Shown: positions 1 to 8,957, numbered from the stretch's first letter. The stretch is DNA of 51,292 nucleotides from GCA-2697345 sp045565015 (GCA_045565015.1 JBJLGD010000010.1:1-51292), one strand, 5' to 3'. The notes: generated by a model from the sequence alone, not told the origin. A program made the numbers and translations.

Positions 1-527
1 AAGTGTATTAACACGGGAATGCCCAGCTCCGCGCACTTTTCCCACACGGGAAAAGCTGACGGGTCTTCGATAGGCTCTTCGATTAAGGGCGCCAATAGTT
101 TATAGGCGCGCAAGCCTAGGTTGGTTACGGCGTGATCCAGCCGCTCCACCGCATCAGGTAGGAAGGGGGAATGGTGGGCAAAGCCGATAAAACGGTCAGG
201 GTGCCAACTACAAATCTTGGCGAGATGCTCGTTATTACCGCCGGTGACAAAGCCGATAGCGCGAATGCCATAGCGATCCAGCTCGTCTACCCAGCGCTGG
301 GCCTGAGCTTCGTCGCCCGGGTGATCCTCCGGCTTCTCGGGAAGGGGGAAATCCCACATACGTCGCCAGTGGTCTCCATAGGGACGGGCTCGCTCGCGCA
401 AGATTGCGCGCCGCTCAGGGCTGACGGCAGCTTCGTAGTTCTTCATTGTGTCGCCCATGTCGGTGAACCAGGGACCTTGGGTGGGAAAGTGGGAGTGAAA
501 GTCGATGATCTCAAAATTTTGGTACAT
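1..527 (-). CDS. amidohydrolase family protein (partial, N-terminal part)
   Basis: An open frame runs on the minus strand from ATG at 527-525 off the window edge: 175 stop-free codons, with the C-terminus missing. The product begins MYQNFEIIDFHSHFPTQGPW. The early IIDFHSHF matches the metal-binding HxH at the start of the amidohydrolase-2 barrel (metal-dependent TIM-barrel hydrolases and decarboxylases). Further on, RFIGFAHHSPF, GLRAYKLLAP and ELGIPVLIHF are typical barrel strands of that family. The substrate cannot be told. Codon use is GC-rich at third positions, unlike every other gene here, which suggests recent transfer or a chimeric contig end. The family call is fairly sure; the role is unknown. 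Confidence 0.8.
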   Translation of the reverse strand, partial: MYQNFEIIDFHSHFPTQGPWFTDMGDTMKNYEAAVSPERRAILRERARPYGDHWRRMWDFPLPEKPEDHPGDEAQAQRWVDELDRYGIRAIGFVTGGNNEHLAKICSWHPDRFIGFAHHSPFLPDAVERLDHAVTNLGLRAYKLLAPLIEEPIEDPSAFPVWEKCAELGIPVLIH

Positions 528-769
528 GGTAAAAAATCGATCCTTATATCTAGTTTTGTTGATGGTTTGCGTCAATGAAGACTAACGAGCGAAACAACGA
601 TAGATTAGCAAATTAGGGATTCTCGTGCAACCGAGATAAGATCTTGATCGTCCGAAGGCTTAAGAACTGTATTGAGTTACTCAAATATTGATGTTTGGCT
701 TGATTTAGAAGTTTTATTTGATTTAACCCGTACGATTATCTTTATTAGCGCCTTTATGAAGGGTTAGAC

Positions 770-949
770 GATACGCTTGGATTCTCGTACGTTTCTGCCC
801 AGTTTTCGTGAAGCTCAATTAGTGATTAGATAAGTTAATCGGTAACATTAACGAAAGAGGGGATAGAGATTAAAGTACAAAGTAATAGAAGCTTTAACAT
901 AAAAAGCCCGCATATCCAATTGTCTTATAATATATATTATCTTAGTAAA
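770..949. repeat. imperfect direct repeat, copy A
   Basis: This stretch resembles 2117-2296 in the same orientation. The best part is 901-940 against 2249-2288 (about 37 of 40 bases identical, including AAAAAGCCC and TATCCAATTGTC). TAACATTAACGAAAGAGGGG at 843-862 matches 2191-2210 with one change. Similarity is weaker toward the left end. The two copies flank the unknown genes at 1074-1580 and 1610-2095. The repeat could be duplicated promoter sequence, a remnant element, or the scar of an insertion. Confidence 0.75.
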
Positions 950-957
950 TACTGTAG

Positions 958-1008
958 GTCAGTACTGACAGCACAGTCTGTACAGTCTGTACTGTATATA
1001 CTGTATTA
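958..1008. promoter_or_regulatory. 12-bp palindrome followed by four tandem 9-mers
   Basis: GTCAGTACTGAC at 958-969 is a perfect 12-bp palindrome. It is followed at 973-990 by two exact copies of ACAGTCTGT, then ACTGTATAT and ACTGTATTA (991-1008), keeping a 9-bp period. The array lies about 65 bp before the unknown membrane-protein gene and directly after repeat copy A. It looks like a protein-binding array, but the regulator is unknown. The second repeat copy is not followed by such an array. Confidence 0.5.
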
Positions 1009-1073
1009 TCGTTACTTTTCAGATTGTTACTGGAAAATTGATTTATTTTTTTAATCAAGATATACTTATTTTG

Positions 1074-1580
1074 ATGTCTCATTTCATTAAATATTATATT
1101 GGTTTTACGGTTCTAAGCGCACTTTGTATGTATTGCAGTGGGTTTGGTGCGTATTATTTTGGACGTTACTTTTTTGGTGAATCGGACAGTACCTTGGCTT
1201 CGTTTTTATGGGTTGTTTTCACCTTCGTAATCACTCTTCACGGATTTGCTGGCTGCGGAATGCGAATTCGAGAGGGACGGGAAGAGGGACCGCCATCAAA
1301 AAAAATTTGGGGACGCACTATAATAGAGGGGTATTTGTCTAGCGCGCTTCAACTTATTCTTTCATTACTTGTGTTTGTTTGTGCTTGGATTGGAGCCTAC
1401 ATTACTGTTAAATATAGTTTTTTGGGATTAGTTGAATTTAGAATAATTGCGGAAATTCCTGGTGCTAGTCATGTTATTGGCGCAATCATAGGCTTACTAG
1501 CCGGCGGGAGTTATCTTACTCTGTATGACTTAGAAAGCTATTTTAAGCCAGTTATCAGAGGTCCATATGATGACAACTAA
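1074..1580 (+). CDS. hypothetical integral membrane protein
   Basis: I do not recognise this 168-residue protein. It has about four hydrophobic segments: an N-terminal pair (IGFTVLSALCMYCSGFGAYY and FLWVVFTFVITLHGFAG), a third near LQLILSLLVFVCAWIGAY, and a Gly-rich fourth (HVIGAIIGLLAGGSYL). A charged loop, RIREGREEGPPSKK, lies between the second and third. ATG at 1074 was chosen; an in-frame TTG at 1038 would add 12 residues, and neither has a strong ribosome site. The next gene follows 29 bases after the stop, so the two probably form one unit. Both sit between the two copies of a direct repeat. Confidence 0.55.
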   Translation: MSHFIKYYIGFTVLSALCMYCSGFGAYYFGRYFFGESDSTLASFLWVVFTFVITLHGFAGCGMRIREGREEGPPSKKIWGRTIIEGYLSSALQLILSLLVFVCAWIGAYITVKYSFLGLVEFRIIAEIPGASHVIGAIIGLLAGGSYLTLYDLESYFKPVIRGPYDDN

Positions 1581-1609
1581 CGCCTGCAACGTATTGAAAG
1601 AAAAAGAAA

Positions 1610-2095
1610 ATGTATAAAATTTGTTATTTAATATTGACGTTGATAATGTTGGCTACCACGGCCCAAGGAACGGATTGGAACTTAATATATTCTTCACAAT
1701 GTAACGTAAAAAATGTAAGCGGCGCTGAAGCCATTAAGCGTATTGATACTATCCAGGAATATGAGGGTTGCAGAGATTTTATTTTTGAGGAGAATTCTAG
1801 CGATAATAATAAGCAGCTAAAAGCCTTAACTAAAGTAGTAGGGAGGTCGGATGAGTGGATTTTCTTGAACAGCGAAATTATCCATGTATTTGGTACGTCG
1901 GATGGATTAAATGAAATGAAAACTTTCCTTGTTTCTTACGATAATGCTCTTATTTTCAGTTGCCACTTGTTTTCAATGAATGGTTCATTAGCTTGTTATA
2001 GGATTTCAAGCACTAGAGTTCCCGAGCTGGGAGACGTTATCCTACCAAATAGCGCAGCTTATTATGAAAGAAGGAATAGAAAAAACGAGAAATGA
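1610..2095 (+). CDS. hypothetical secreted protein, cysteine-containing
   Basis: The 161-residue product starts with a signal-peptide-like segment (MYKICYLILTLIMLATTAQG, likely cleaved before TDW). The mature part is about 140 residues with four cysteines, in SSQCNV, EGCRDF, FSCHLF and LACYRI, enough for two disulfides in the periplasm. No known family is recognised. A weak purine-rich ribosome site (AAAGAAAAAG) precedes the ATG. It follows the membrane-protein gene closely and may work with it at the cell envelope; that link is inference from position only. Confidence 0.5.
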   Translation: MYKICYLILTLIMLATTAQGTDWNLIYSSQCNVKNVSGAEAIKRIDTIQEYEGCRDFIFEENSSDNNKQLKALTKVVGRSDEWIFLNSEIIHVFGTSDGLNEMKTFLVSYDNALIFSCHLFSMNGSLACYRISSTRVPELGDVILPNSAAYYERRNRKNEK

Positions 2096-2116
2096 AGGTA
2101 TGTACAGATTCTTAAC

Positions 2117-2296
2117 GTATACGTTTAGGTTCTTGTATGTTTTGGTCTAGGTTCTGTACGGCGCAATAGTTGGTAAAATAATTCAATTAATAACATTAAC
2201 AAAAGAGGGGAAAGAAATGAAAGTATTAAATAATGTTAAGTTTAACTCAAAAAGCCCACTTATCCAATTGTCCTATAATATATATTATGTTAATAA
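2117..2296. repeat. imperfect direct repeat, copy B
   Basis: This is the second copy of the repeat described at 770-949, in the same orientation, between the secreted-protein gene and the 3' end of tsf. It retains TAACATTAACAAAAGAGGGG and the 40-bp block at 2249-2288. The intergenic region 2096-2378 otherwise shows nothing: no clear terminator for tsf (minus strand) is visible. Confidence 0.75.
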
Positions 2297-2378
2297 TTTA
2301 TCAAATTAATATAATTTAAAAACGCTAAATTTTTGACGTTAAAACATTATAATCAATAGCTTAAACTAGTAACCTAAA

Positions 2379-3254
2379 CTACTGGTTTAACTGTGATGCA
2401 ACTTCTTCCGCAAAATTTTCAGCCTTTTTCTCTATTCCTTCACCAACTTCAAATCTAACAAAGCCAAGAATCACTGTACCAGCATTCTCAGCCGCCCTTT
2501 TTACAGTAAGATCAGGATCGACAACAAAGCTTTGTCCAAGAAGCGTGATTTCTGATAGATATTTTCTAAGACGCCCTTCAATCATCTTTTCTATAACATT
2601 TTCTGGCTTACCACTTTCTCGAGCCTGCTCACTTAAAACTGCTCTTTCTCGCTCGAGAAGATTGGGATCCACGTCATCCTCACTTAAAGCGGCCGGGTTA
2701 GACGCAGCTATGTGCATTGCGACTTGCTTTCCAAATTCAGTATTTTCTCCCTTTAACGCAACAAGTACTCCAATTTTTCCCATATCTTGAGCTGCAGAAT
2801 TGTGAACATAAGAAACTACTTTATCTCCTGAAATACTTTTCATGCGCCTTAGCGACATGTTTTCTCCAACAGTTGCGATGCGATCAGTAAGTATATCTGA
2901 AACACTTGCCCCGTTAATGGAAGAACTCTTCAAAGACTCTAAATCGGCTACCTGTAAGGCTGCTGAAGCGAAACTATCAACCATTAACTGGAAGTCCTTA
3001 TTCTTTGCTACAAAATCAGTTTCAGAATTTACTTCAATAGCTACACCCTTGTTTTCACTAACTTTTACCGCAACAAGTCCCTCCGCAGCAGTTCTACCAG
3101 ATTTTTTGGCAGCAGTCGCAAGGCCTTTTGTTCGCAACCAATCTATAGAAGCCTCCATATCTCCGTTATTTTCAATTAACGCTTTTTTAGCGTCCATCAT
3201 ACCTGCCCCGCTAATATCACGAAGCTCTTTAACTAATGCAGCTGTTATCGACAT
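2379..3254 (-). CDS. tsf: elongation factor Ts
   Basis: EF-Ts is the guanine-nucleotide exchange factor that recycles EF-Tu during translation. The 291-residue product has the usual bacterial length. It starts with a UBA-like domain (LVKELRDISGAGMMDAKKAL) and carries the signature SETDFVAKN at about residues 78-86, followed by the dimerisation region. It lies downstream of rpsB on the minus strand, the standard rpsB-tsf order, with ~90 bases between the genes. pyrH, which often follows, is absent; the next genes downstream are unknown and on the other strand. Confidence 0.97.
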   Translation of the reverse strand: MSITAALVKELRDISGAGMMDAKKALIENNGDMEASIDWLRTKGLATAAKKSGRTAAEGLVAVKVSENKGVAIEVNSETDFVAKNKDFQLMVDSFASAALQVADLESLKSSSINGASVSDILTDRIATVGENMSLRRMKSISGDKVVSYVHNSAAQDMGKIGVLVALKGENTEFGKQVAMHIAASNPAALSEDDVDPNLLERERAVLSEQARESGKPENVIEKMIEGRLRKYLSEITLLGQSFVVDPDLTVKRAAENAGTVILGFVRFEVGEGIEKKAENFAEEVASQLNQ

Positions 3255-3346
3255 TACAAAATCCCTAAATAAAAAATTAACTCAATATAAAGTCACTTAA
3301 ATTCAAATATTATTAACTTCTAATTAAATATGAAATCTACAAAATA

Positions 3347-4374
3347 TTATTCAGTTTTTTCTGTTGAGGAGCTATCTTTTATGTCTGCTCCTTTTTCAGA
3401 ATCAGGCAAACCACTGTCTGTTTCTACGCTGATCGAGTTTTCAACGATTTCACTACTCTTATTTGCCTCAACAGTATCCGCTTCAACAGGTTCACTGTTC
3501 TCAGTTTCTTCAGAAATATCAGCCAATATATCATTTTCTTCAGTAGAATCTTCCACAAAGAGTGCTGAGTCCGAAACTGGTTCAATTTTTTTTGCTTTTT
3601 CATCGGAAACATCAGACTCATCTGATAAAGCTGCCTCTAATGGGGCCTCATCTGATTCACCAAGATCAACTCCAGAATCACCTAGTTGGGCAGACATGCC
3701 GGCTAACGCAGCTCTAGCTATTAGATCACAATAAAAAGAAATTGCTCTTGAGGCATCATCATTTCCTGGAATTGGATAGTCTATACCCTCGGGAGAGCAG
3801 TTTGAAATCTACCACAGCTACTACTGGAATACCTAACTTGTTCGCTTCTGCTACAGCAAGATCTTCTTTGTTAACATCAATCACAAATAAAACCTCTGGT
3901 GTACCACCCATTTCGCGAATTCCACCTAACGATGCTTGCAGTTTGGATTGATCCCGCTCCATTCCAAGCCGCTCTTTTTTTGTTAACCCCGTCAGTCCCC
4001 TCTTCCATAGCACTATCTATTTGTTTTAGCCGATTTATGGAGTTTGAAACTGTTTTCCAGTTAGTCAATGTACCGCCCAACCAGCGATGATTCATATAAT
4101 ATTGAGCACACTTATCAGCAGCTTCAGCAATAGGTTTTTGGGCTTGCCTTTTTGTTCCGACAAATAAAACCCTACCACCTCTGGAGGTTGTTTCTTTTAC
4201 CATTTCCAACGCTCTATCGAGCATCGGCACAGTTTGGGTTAGATCGATTATGTGAATACCGTTTTTGGAACCGTATAAATATGGTTCCATTTTAGGGTTC
4301 CACCTCTTTGTTTGGTGACCAAAGTGCACACCAGCTTCAAGAAGTTGGCGCAATGAAAAATCTGGCGTAGCCAT
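3347..4374 (-). CDS. rpsB: 30S ribosomal protein S2, broken by two apparent frameshifts
   Basis: S2 is an essential protein of the small ribosomal subunit. The N-terminal frame (MATPDFSLRQLLEAGVHFGH, then IHIIDLTQT and NHRWLGGTLTNWKT) is unmistakable. Two single-base insertions are needed to read the whole: the T7 run at 3975-3981 (six would restore NKKERLGMERDQ) and the A run at 3805-3807 (two would restore DSNCSPEGIDYPIPGNDDAS). Corrected, it has about 341 residues, including an acidic Ser/Glu/Asp-rich tail of ~115 residues after DLIARAALAGMSAQL. Long acidic S2 tails occur in alphaproteobacteria. A cell cannot lose S2, so the frameshifts are probably sequence errors. Confidence 0.93.
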
Positions 4375-4389
4375 GATATAAGTTCCTTT

Positions 4390-4457
4390 CCGGTTTGTTC
4401 CTCGATGAAGCGCTAGAGTTTTAACTCAACCGGCGGACCAAGAGGATTTGTCCCTCT
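4390..4457 (-). promoter_or_regulatory. structured rpsB 5' leader (possible S2 autoregulatory element)
   Basis: Between a predicted promoter and rpsB the minus-strand leader can fold. A 6-bp stem CCGGTT/AACCGG (4428-4433 with 4390-4395) encloses a small hairpin GAGT-TTAA-ACTC-like at 4416-4427. Upstream of it is a hairpin AGAGG-GACAAAT-CCTCT (4441-4457). Autoregulatory rpsB leaders are known in bacteria. That this one binds S2 is inference, and it has not been matched to a named RNA family. Confidence 0.45.
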
Positions 4458-4488
4458 GAAGCCCTAACCTCATCTGTGATTTAACGGC

Positions 4489-4517
4489 GGTATAAATAAA
4501 AGTTAGTTATTTAACAA
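4489..4517 (-). promoter_or_regulatory. predicted sigma-70 promoter for rpsB-tsf
   Basis: On the minus strand TTGTTA (4517-4512) and TATACC (4494-4489) are separated by exactly 17 bases, upstream of the structured leader and rpsB. The match to the -35/-10 consensus is moderate and the position fits a leader of roughly 100 bases. Confidence 0.45.
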
Positions 4518-4590
4518 GTCTTCTTTTTTTTTGTTTAAAAATAATATTCTTGAACTTGCAACTTTTTCTTTTGAGGAGCAATAAGACTTT

Positions 4591-5469
4591 ATGGATAAAA
4601 AAACCAAAAATATTATGTATAGGTTCAATCCTTTGGGATATAATTGGTTATTCTATCACTCCTCTGGCTCGAGGTGATGATAAAGAAGGCATAATTAGTA
4701 GACAACCTGGAGGGGTAGCTATGAATCTCGCCGTAAGACCTCAGTAGGTACGGCATAACTCCTGCTATCATCTCTGCCTTAGGTGATGACACCGCGGGTC
4801 TTGAGCTAATTGAAATTTGTAAAAAACATGCTATAATATGGGACGACATATTAGTTTGCCCCAAACGACGTACAGATTTTTTATATGGCGATCGAAGATC
4901 CAGATGGTGTCGCCTTAGCAATCGCAGATACTAGGTTACTAACTGAAAATAAAAGGAAAGTTTTAAATCCCTTAATTTCAGGTCGTTACAAAAATTGGAA
5001 TAGTCCAATCATCTTAGATAGTAATCTTTCTAGTGAGGTTCTAGAAGAATTACGCTATAACTCGGCTTTTAAAAACTCTGATTTCAGGCTAGCTCCTGGG
5101 TCACCAAGTAAAGTGGATAGACTGATAATGTTTCTTACTCATTCTGGTTCCAATATTTATCTGAACTTAAAGGAAGCAAATTATATTTTAAGGAAGACTT
5201 TTCAGTCATCTGTAGATGCAGCGCTCGAAATATTATCGTATGGCTTAAATTCTGTGCTAGTCACAAATGGAGAGAGAATGGCGTGTTTTGCTCAAGGAAA
5301 TGAGTTAATTAAATTAAAACCACCAACTGTTAAGGTTTCAAAATTAACTGGCGCTGGTGATGTCTTAATGGCAACCCACATAACAAAACTTTTAGAAAGA
5401 TCTTCTAACTACGATGCAATGTCTTTTGCGTTAGAAGAAACAAGCAAGTTTATTTCGGAGGGTATTTGA
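4591..5469 (+). CDS. psuK: pseudouridine kinase (PfkB family), with three apparent frameshifts
   Basis: PsuK phosphorylates pseudouridine to pseudouridine 5'-phosphate for the glycosidase encoded next. The pieces KPKILCIGSILWDIIG, QPGGVAMNLA and SALGDDTAGLEL form a PfkB-type N-terminus. KLTGAGDVLMATHI near the end is the PfkB signature with the catalytic Asp. Three extra bases break the frame: the A7 run at 4597-4603, near 4735 (GTAAGACC), and the T6 run at 4877-4882. Removing one base at each gives a continuous ~291-residue protein from ATG 4591, preceded by TTGAGGAG. The first and last pieces are in the same frame, as three insertions require. It ends one base before psuG. Confidence 0.82.
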
Positions 5470-5470
5470 G

Positions 5471-6389
5471 ATGGATTCAATAAAATTTTCCGATGAAGTC
5501 AAACATGCTCAAGAGAATAATATTCCAATTGTTGCTTTAGAGAGCACTATAATAACTCATGGCATGCCCTACCCTGATAATTTAAAAACTGCTAGATTAG
5601 TAGAAAACTCTATACGTAAAATGGGTGCGGTCCCGGCAACAATTTCTGTAATGAATGGTTTAATTAATGTAGGTATGACAGACAACCAGTTGAGGGAATT
5701 CAGCCAAACACGTGATTCAATAAAACTATCGCGTGCTGATTTAGCTATCTGTCTTTCGAGCAAACAAACAGGTTCCACAACAGTTGCAGCTACCATGATA
5801 ATAGCGAAATTGACTAATATAGAAGTTTTTGCAACTGGTGGAATTGGAGGAGCCCACCCTGGTTCTGAAACAAGTTTTGATATATCTGCAGATCTCTATG
5901 AACTATCAAAAACGGCTGTTAATGTTGTTTGCTCTGGTCCTAAAGCAATATTGGATATTCCTAAAACATTGGAGATTTTAGAATCCTTGGGGGTCCCAGT
6001 GATTACCTACAGGCAAGATCACCTTCCAGCCTTCTGGTCATCCTCAAGTGAAATAAAATCACCATTTATGATGGACAGCATTACAGAAATTGCTAATTCT
6101 TTTATCTATCGCAAAAAAATACAATTAGAAGGTGGCCAGCTGATTGCAAATCCAGTTCCTAGAGATTTTGAAATACCTCAATATGAAATATCTATACACA
6201 TTAAAGAAGCTCTAAAGGAAGCAGATGCTAACAAAGTAGTTGGAAAAAATTTGACACCGTTTTTTATTAAATAAAATTTTTGAAAAAACTAAAGGAGCCT
6301 CTTTGCAGGCAAATACCGCATTAATTATAAATAATGCTAAACTAGCAGCTCAATTGGCAATCAGTCTCAAGAAGTTACAGAAGGCTTAA
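5471..6389 (+). CDS. psuG: pseudouridine-5'-phosphate glycosidase, C-terminus frameshifted
   Basis: PsuG splits pseudouridine 5'-phosphate into uracil and ribose 5-phosphate, completing pseudouridine salvage. ALESTIITHGMPYPDN (metal-binding Glu region), GGIGGAHPG and SGPKAILDIPKTLE (catalytic Lys) are family landmarks. As it stands the frame stops at 6274 after 267 residues. Removing the extra T at 6272 continues the frame through KKIFEKTKGASLQANTALI and INNAKLAAQLA to a stop at 6387-6389, giving ~305 residues, the normal length with the conserved family C-terminus. It follows psuK by one base, so the two are translationally coupled. Confidence 0.9.
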
Positions 6390-6459
6390 TAAATCACCTT
6401 TTTCTTGCACTTACTTGAGATAGGAACTAGAAAAATAATTAATTAAACTAGCCAGGTGT

Positions 6460-7132
6460 GTGCCAGTGAATAAAAAAAATAGAGATACAAAAAAAAATCT
6501 AGGTCGTGGTATACTCGGCAACATCAGAGGGAACTTTCTAGCTGGATTAATAGTAATTGCTCCTATCGGGTTTACTATTTGGATAGTAATGTCATTTGTT
6601 AGTTGGATAGACGGTTGGGTTTTACCTTTAGTCCCTTATAATTACCATTTCGCTGATTATTTGGGGTTAAACCTTAAAGGGATCGGAGTAATCTTTTTCT
6701 TAATTTTTACAGTCATTATTGGCTGGCTAGGTAAGGGAATTTTAGGTCGCACATTCCTTAGATTTGGAGAGAATCTTGTTGACCGAACTCCAATTGTTAG
6801 ATCGGTTTATAATGGAATTAAACAAATTGCAGAGACCGTTTTATCGTCTCGAGATAGTTCATTTGAAAAGGCCTGTATGATTGAATATCCAAGAAAAGGA
6901 ATTTGGGCGATTGGGTTTGTTTCCAGTGATACAAAAGATGAAATAGCGGATAAAAACCCTGTGAAAAACGGACAAATTAATTTCCGTGTTTTTACCAACG
7001 ACTCCAAATCCTACTTCTGGATATTTACTTTTCATTCCTCAATCAGACATAACTTATCTCGATATGTCAGTTGAGGATGCAGCAAAACTAGTAATATCTG
7101 CGGGTCTTGTTTATCCTAAAAAGAAAAAATAA
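6460..7132 (+). CDS. DUF502 family membrane protein, frameshifted near the C-terminus
   Basis: The product has two N-terminal membrane helices (FLAGLIVIAPIGFTIWIVM and IGVIFFLIFTVIIGWLG), then the DUF502 signature region around RTPIVRSVYNGIKQIAETV. The open frame ends at 7074, but an extra T in the T5 run at 6989-6993 explains this. The corrected frame gives LPTTPNPTSGYLLFIPQSDI and LDMSVEDAAKLVISAG, the conserved end of the family, with a stop at 7130-7132 (~223 residues). The start is GTG at 6460. The molecular function of DUF502 proteins is not established; they are inner-membrane proteins. Confidence 0.85.
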
Positions 7133-7148
7133 CATTCTTTGTTTATAC

Positions 7149-8957
7149 TTATTCAAACCACCAAACATCTGGTAAAAAATTTATCCAATCACCATATGCA
7201 GGTATGTTTACAGGATACTTAAGATTTGAGTCATGCGCTATCATTGAGTATGGTGAATACCAAATCGGAATTACATATCTTCCAGCCATTAATATTCTGT
7301 CTAACGCTCTGACTGCAGAAATATAATCTGCTCGATCTGGTGAAGTTAGCATTCTTTGAATCATTTTTTCAACAGCTGTGGACTTTATACCCATCCAGTT
7401 CCTAGAACCAAATTTAGTAACTCCTTCCGAACCCCAATATAAAAATTGCTCATTGCCTGGACTTAAAGAAAGCCCGCGTCGATAGTAGGTCATGTCAAAA
7501 TCATAAACGTTTGTTCGTTCTTTGTATTGCGCGCTATCGATTATCGAAATAGTAACATTAATTCCCAAACGTTTCAGTGTTTCTCGATAAATATTGGTAA
7601 TCGCTTTAAGTTCTGAGCTACCCTGCCTCAAGAGGATTTCAAAACTCACTTCTTGGTTGCTAGGGTCAAGTAAACGTCCTTGACTAACTGTGTAACCAGC
7701 CTGTTCAAGTAGTTTTGAGGCTTTCCTTATTGAAGGCCTATTACGTTCAGTTCCGTCACCCACTGGTAGGTTATAACCGGCTAGTGCACCTGGTAATAAT
7801 TCATCCTTAAATGGAATTAGAAACTCCTTTACACGTCCAGATGCTGGTCCATCTATCTTTCCTAGTACAGAATTTGAAAAATAGGATGTTATTCGAGGCA
7901 TTTTTCCATTATTCAGCTTTTTGTTTATAAATTCAAAATTAAATGCTTGAATAAGAGCCTCTCTTACACGCCAATCACTAAATATTGGACGCCTAGAATT
8001 CATAACTAAACCCGTAATTCCAGATGGTCTTCTATGCGGGATTAGAGACTTTACAATTTGACCATTTTTTACTTTTTCAAAATCATATTGAGTATCCCAC
8101 TTCGCACCATTGGTTTCTCTTAGAGCACTAAGTTCTCCCACCTTAAATGCCTCTTTTAATGCTGTTCCATCCCCAAAGAATTCAATTATAATGTCATCGA
8201 CATTATTAGTTCCTCTTCGAAATGGTAGATCTTTACCCCAGTAATTTTTATTCCTTGATAATTTTATAAATTTCCCTGGCTCAAAATTACTAATAACATA
8301 AGGTGCTGAAGCAATAGGTACTACATCAAGTCCACTTGATTTAAAGTCATTCTCTTTCCACTGACTTTTTTTGAGTATTGGGCGTAAGCCCATAATTAAC
8401 GCTAGTTCTCTGTCAGCTTCATTAAATTCAAACCGAATTTTATTACTTGATAATTTAATAGACGATTTTATTTTTGACCAAGTGTTAGCGTATCGAGGAT
8501 GACCTTCCTTTCCGAGCGTCTCGTACGACCATAATACATCATCAATGGTTACAGGCGATCCATCTGAAAATTTTGCCTCTGAACGCAGGGTGAACTCTAC
8601 CCAGAGATTATTGGGGTCAACCTCTATAGATTCGGCTAACAACCCATAAAGTGTAAATGGCTCATCCCAACTTCTACCCATAAGTGTCTCATAGGCTAAA
8701 AATCGAAGTTGCCATGGGACACGACCTTTTCTGATATGAGGATTTAAAGAGTCGAAGCTTCCAACAACCCCTGTAACATAAACCCCCCCTTTTTTAGCAT
8801 CAGCATTAACATAAGGCAAAGATACAAAATCTGGTGGTAATGCAGGTTCGCCATACATAGATATACCATGTCTGCTGTCCGCAATTGCATAAATTGGATT
8901 TAACCCAAAAACGAAGAACAATGATAAATAGGTGAATAATTTATTTGTCTTAAACAT
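7149..8957 (-). CDS. ABC transporter substrate-binding protein, family 5, YejA-like
   Basis: This is a 602-residue periplasmic solute-binding protein of the peptide/nickel (SBP family 5) type. It has a signal peptide (MFKTNKLFTYLSLFFVFGLN, cut near YAIA-DSRH). HGISMYGEPALPPDF and VNADAKKGG are typical of the YejA branch (peptides, microcin C-like compounds). Other SBP-5 landmarks are the lobe-I stretch FTLRSEAKFSDGSPVTIDDV and, near the end, IWYSPYSMIAHDSN. No permease or ATPase gene is adjacent, so it either borrows a transporter or its partners lie elsewhere. The dipeptide-type system at 40.4-46 kb has its own binding protein. Confidence 0.9.
   Translation of the reverse strand: MFKTNKLFTYLSLFFVFGLNPIYAIADSRHGISMYGEPALPPDFVSLPYVNADAKKGGVYVTGVVGSFDSLNPHIRKGRVPWQLRFLAYETLMGRSWDEPFTLYGLLAESIEVDPNNLWVEFTLRSEAKFSDGSPVTIDDVLWSYETLGKEGHPRYANTWSKIKSSIKLSSNKIRFEFNEADRELALIMGLRPILKKSQWKENDFKSSGLDVVPIASAPYVISNFEPGKFIKLSRNKNYWGKDLPFRRGTNNVDDIIIEFFGDGTALKEAFKVGELSALRETNGAKWDTQYDFEKVKNGQIVKSLIPHRRPSGITGLVMNSRRPIFSDWRVREALIQAFNFEFINKKLNNGKMPRITSYFSNSVLGKIDGPASGRVKEFLIPFKDELLPGALAGYNLPVGDGTERNRPSIRKASKLLEQAGYTVSQGRLLDPSNQEVSFEILLRQGSSELKAITNIYRETLKRLGINVTISIIDSAQYKERTNVYDFDMTYYRRGLSLSPGNEQFLYWGSEGVTKFGSRNWMGIKSTAVEKMIQRMLTSPDRADYISAVRALDRILMAGRYVIPIWYSPYSMIAHDSNLKYPVNIPAYGDWINFLPDVWWFE

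Larger units (their letters stand above)
528..1073. other. long intergenic stretch with a repeat copy and a tandem 9-mer array
   Basis: No credible gene is seen in these ~545 bases. GC content falls sharply here from the GC-rich amidohydrolase to AT-rich sequence. The stretch holds the upstream region of the minus-strand amidohydrolase, the first copy of a direct repeat (about 770-949), and a palindrome with tandem 9-mers (958-1008) just ahead of the next gene. TATAAT-like strings occur near 926-940, but a full promoter is not clear. Confidence 0.6.

Noticed and set aside
171..578. Plus-strand open frame of 135 codons
   Set aside because: It lies opposite the amidohydrolase frame, whose translation shows clear family motifs; the plus-strand product resembles nothing and is a shadow in GC-rich sequence.
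982..1003. LexA/SOS box
   Set aside because: The CTGT-containing units are direct 9-mers without the required ACAG half at the right spacing, and alphaproteobacterial SOS boxes are of a different type (GTTC-N7-GTTC).
770..2300. Integron gene cassette with attC sites
   Set aside because: GTTAGAC at 765-771 fits the GTTRRRY core, and CTAACGCC occurs at the end of the first gene. But the downstream side has no matching core site, and the flanking similarity is direct, not the expected attC inverted structure.
2842..3734. Long plus-strand open frames opposite tsf and rpsB
   Set aside because: They are complements of well-supported genes, rich in Ser and Leu from reversed codons, with no independent support.
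3347..4374. rpsB as a genuine pseudogene
   Set aside because: S2 is essential and the same +1 pattern recurs in neighbouring genes, so sequence error is the more economical reading.
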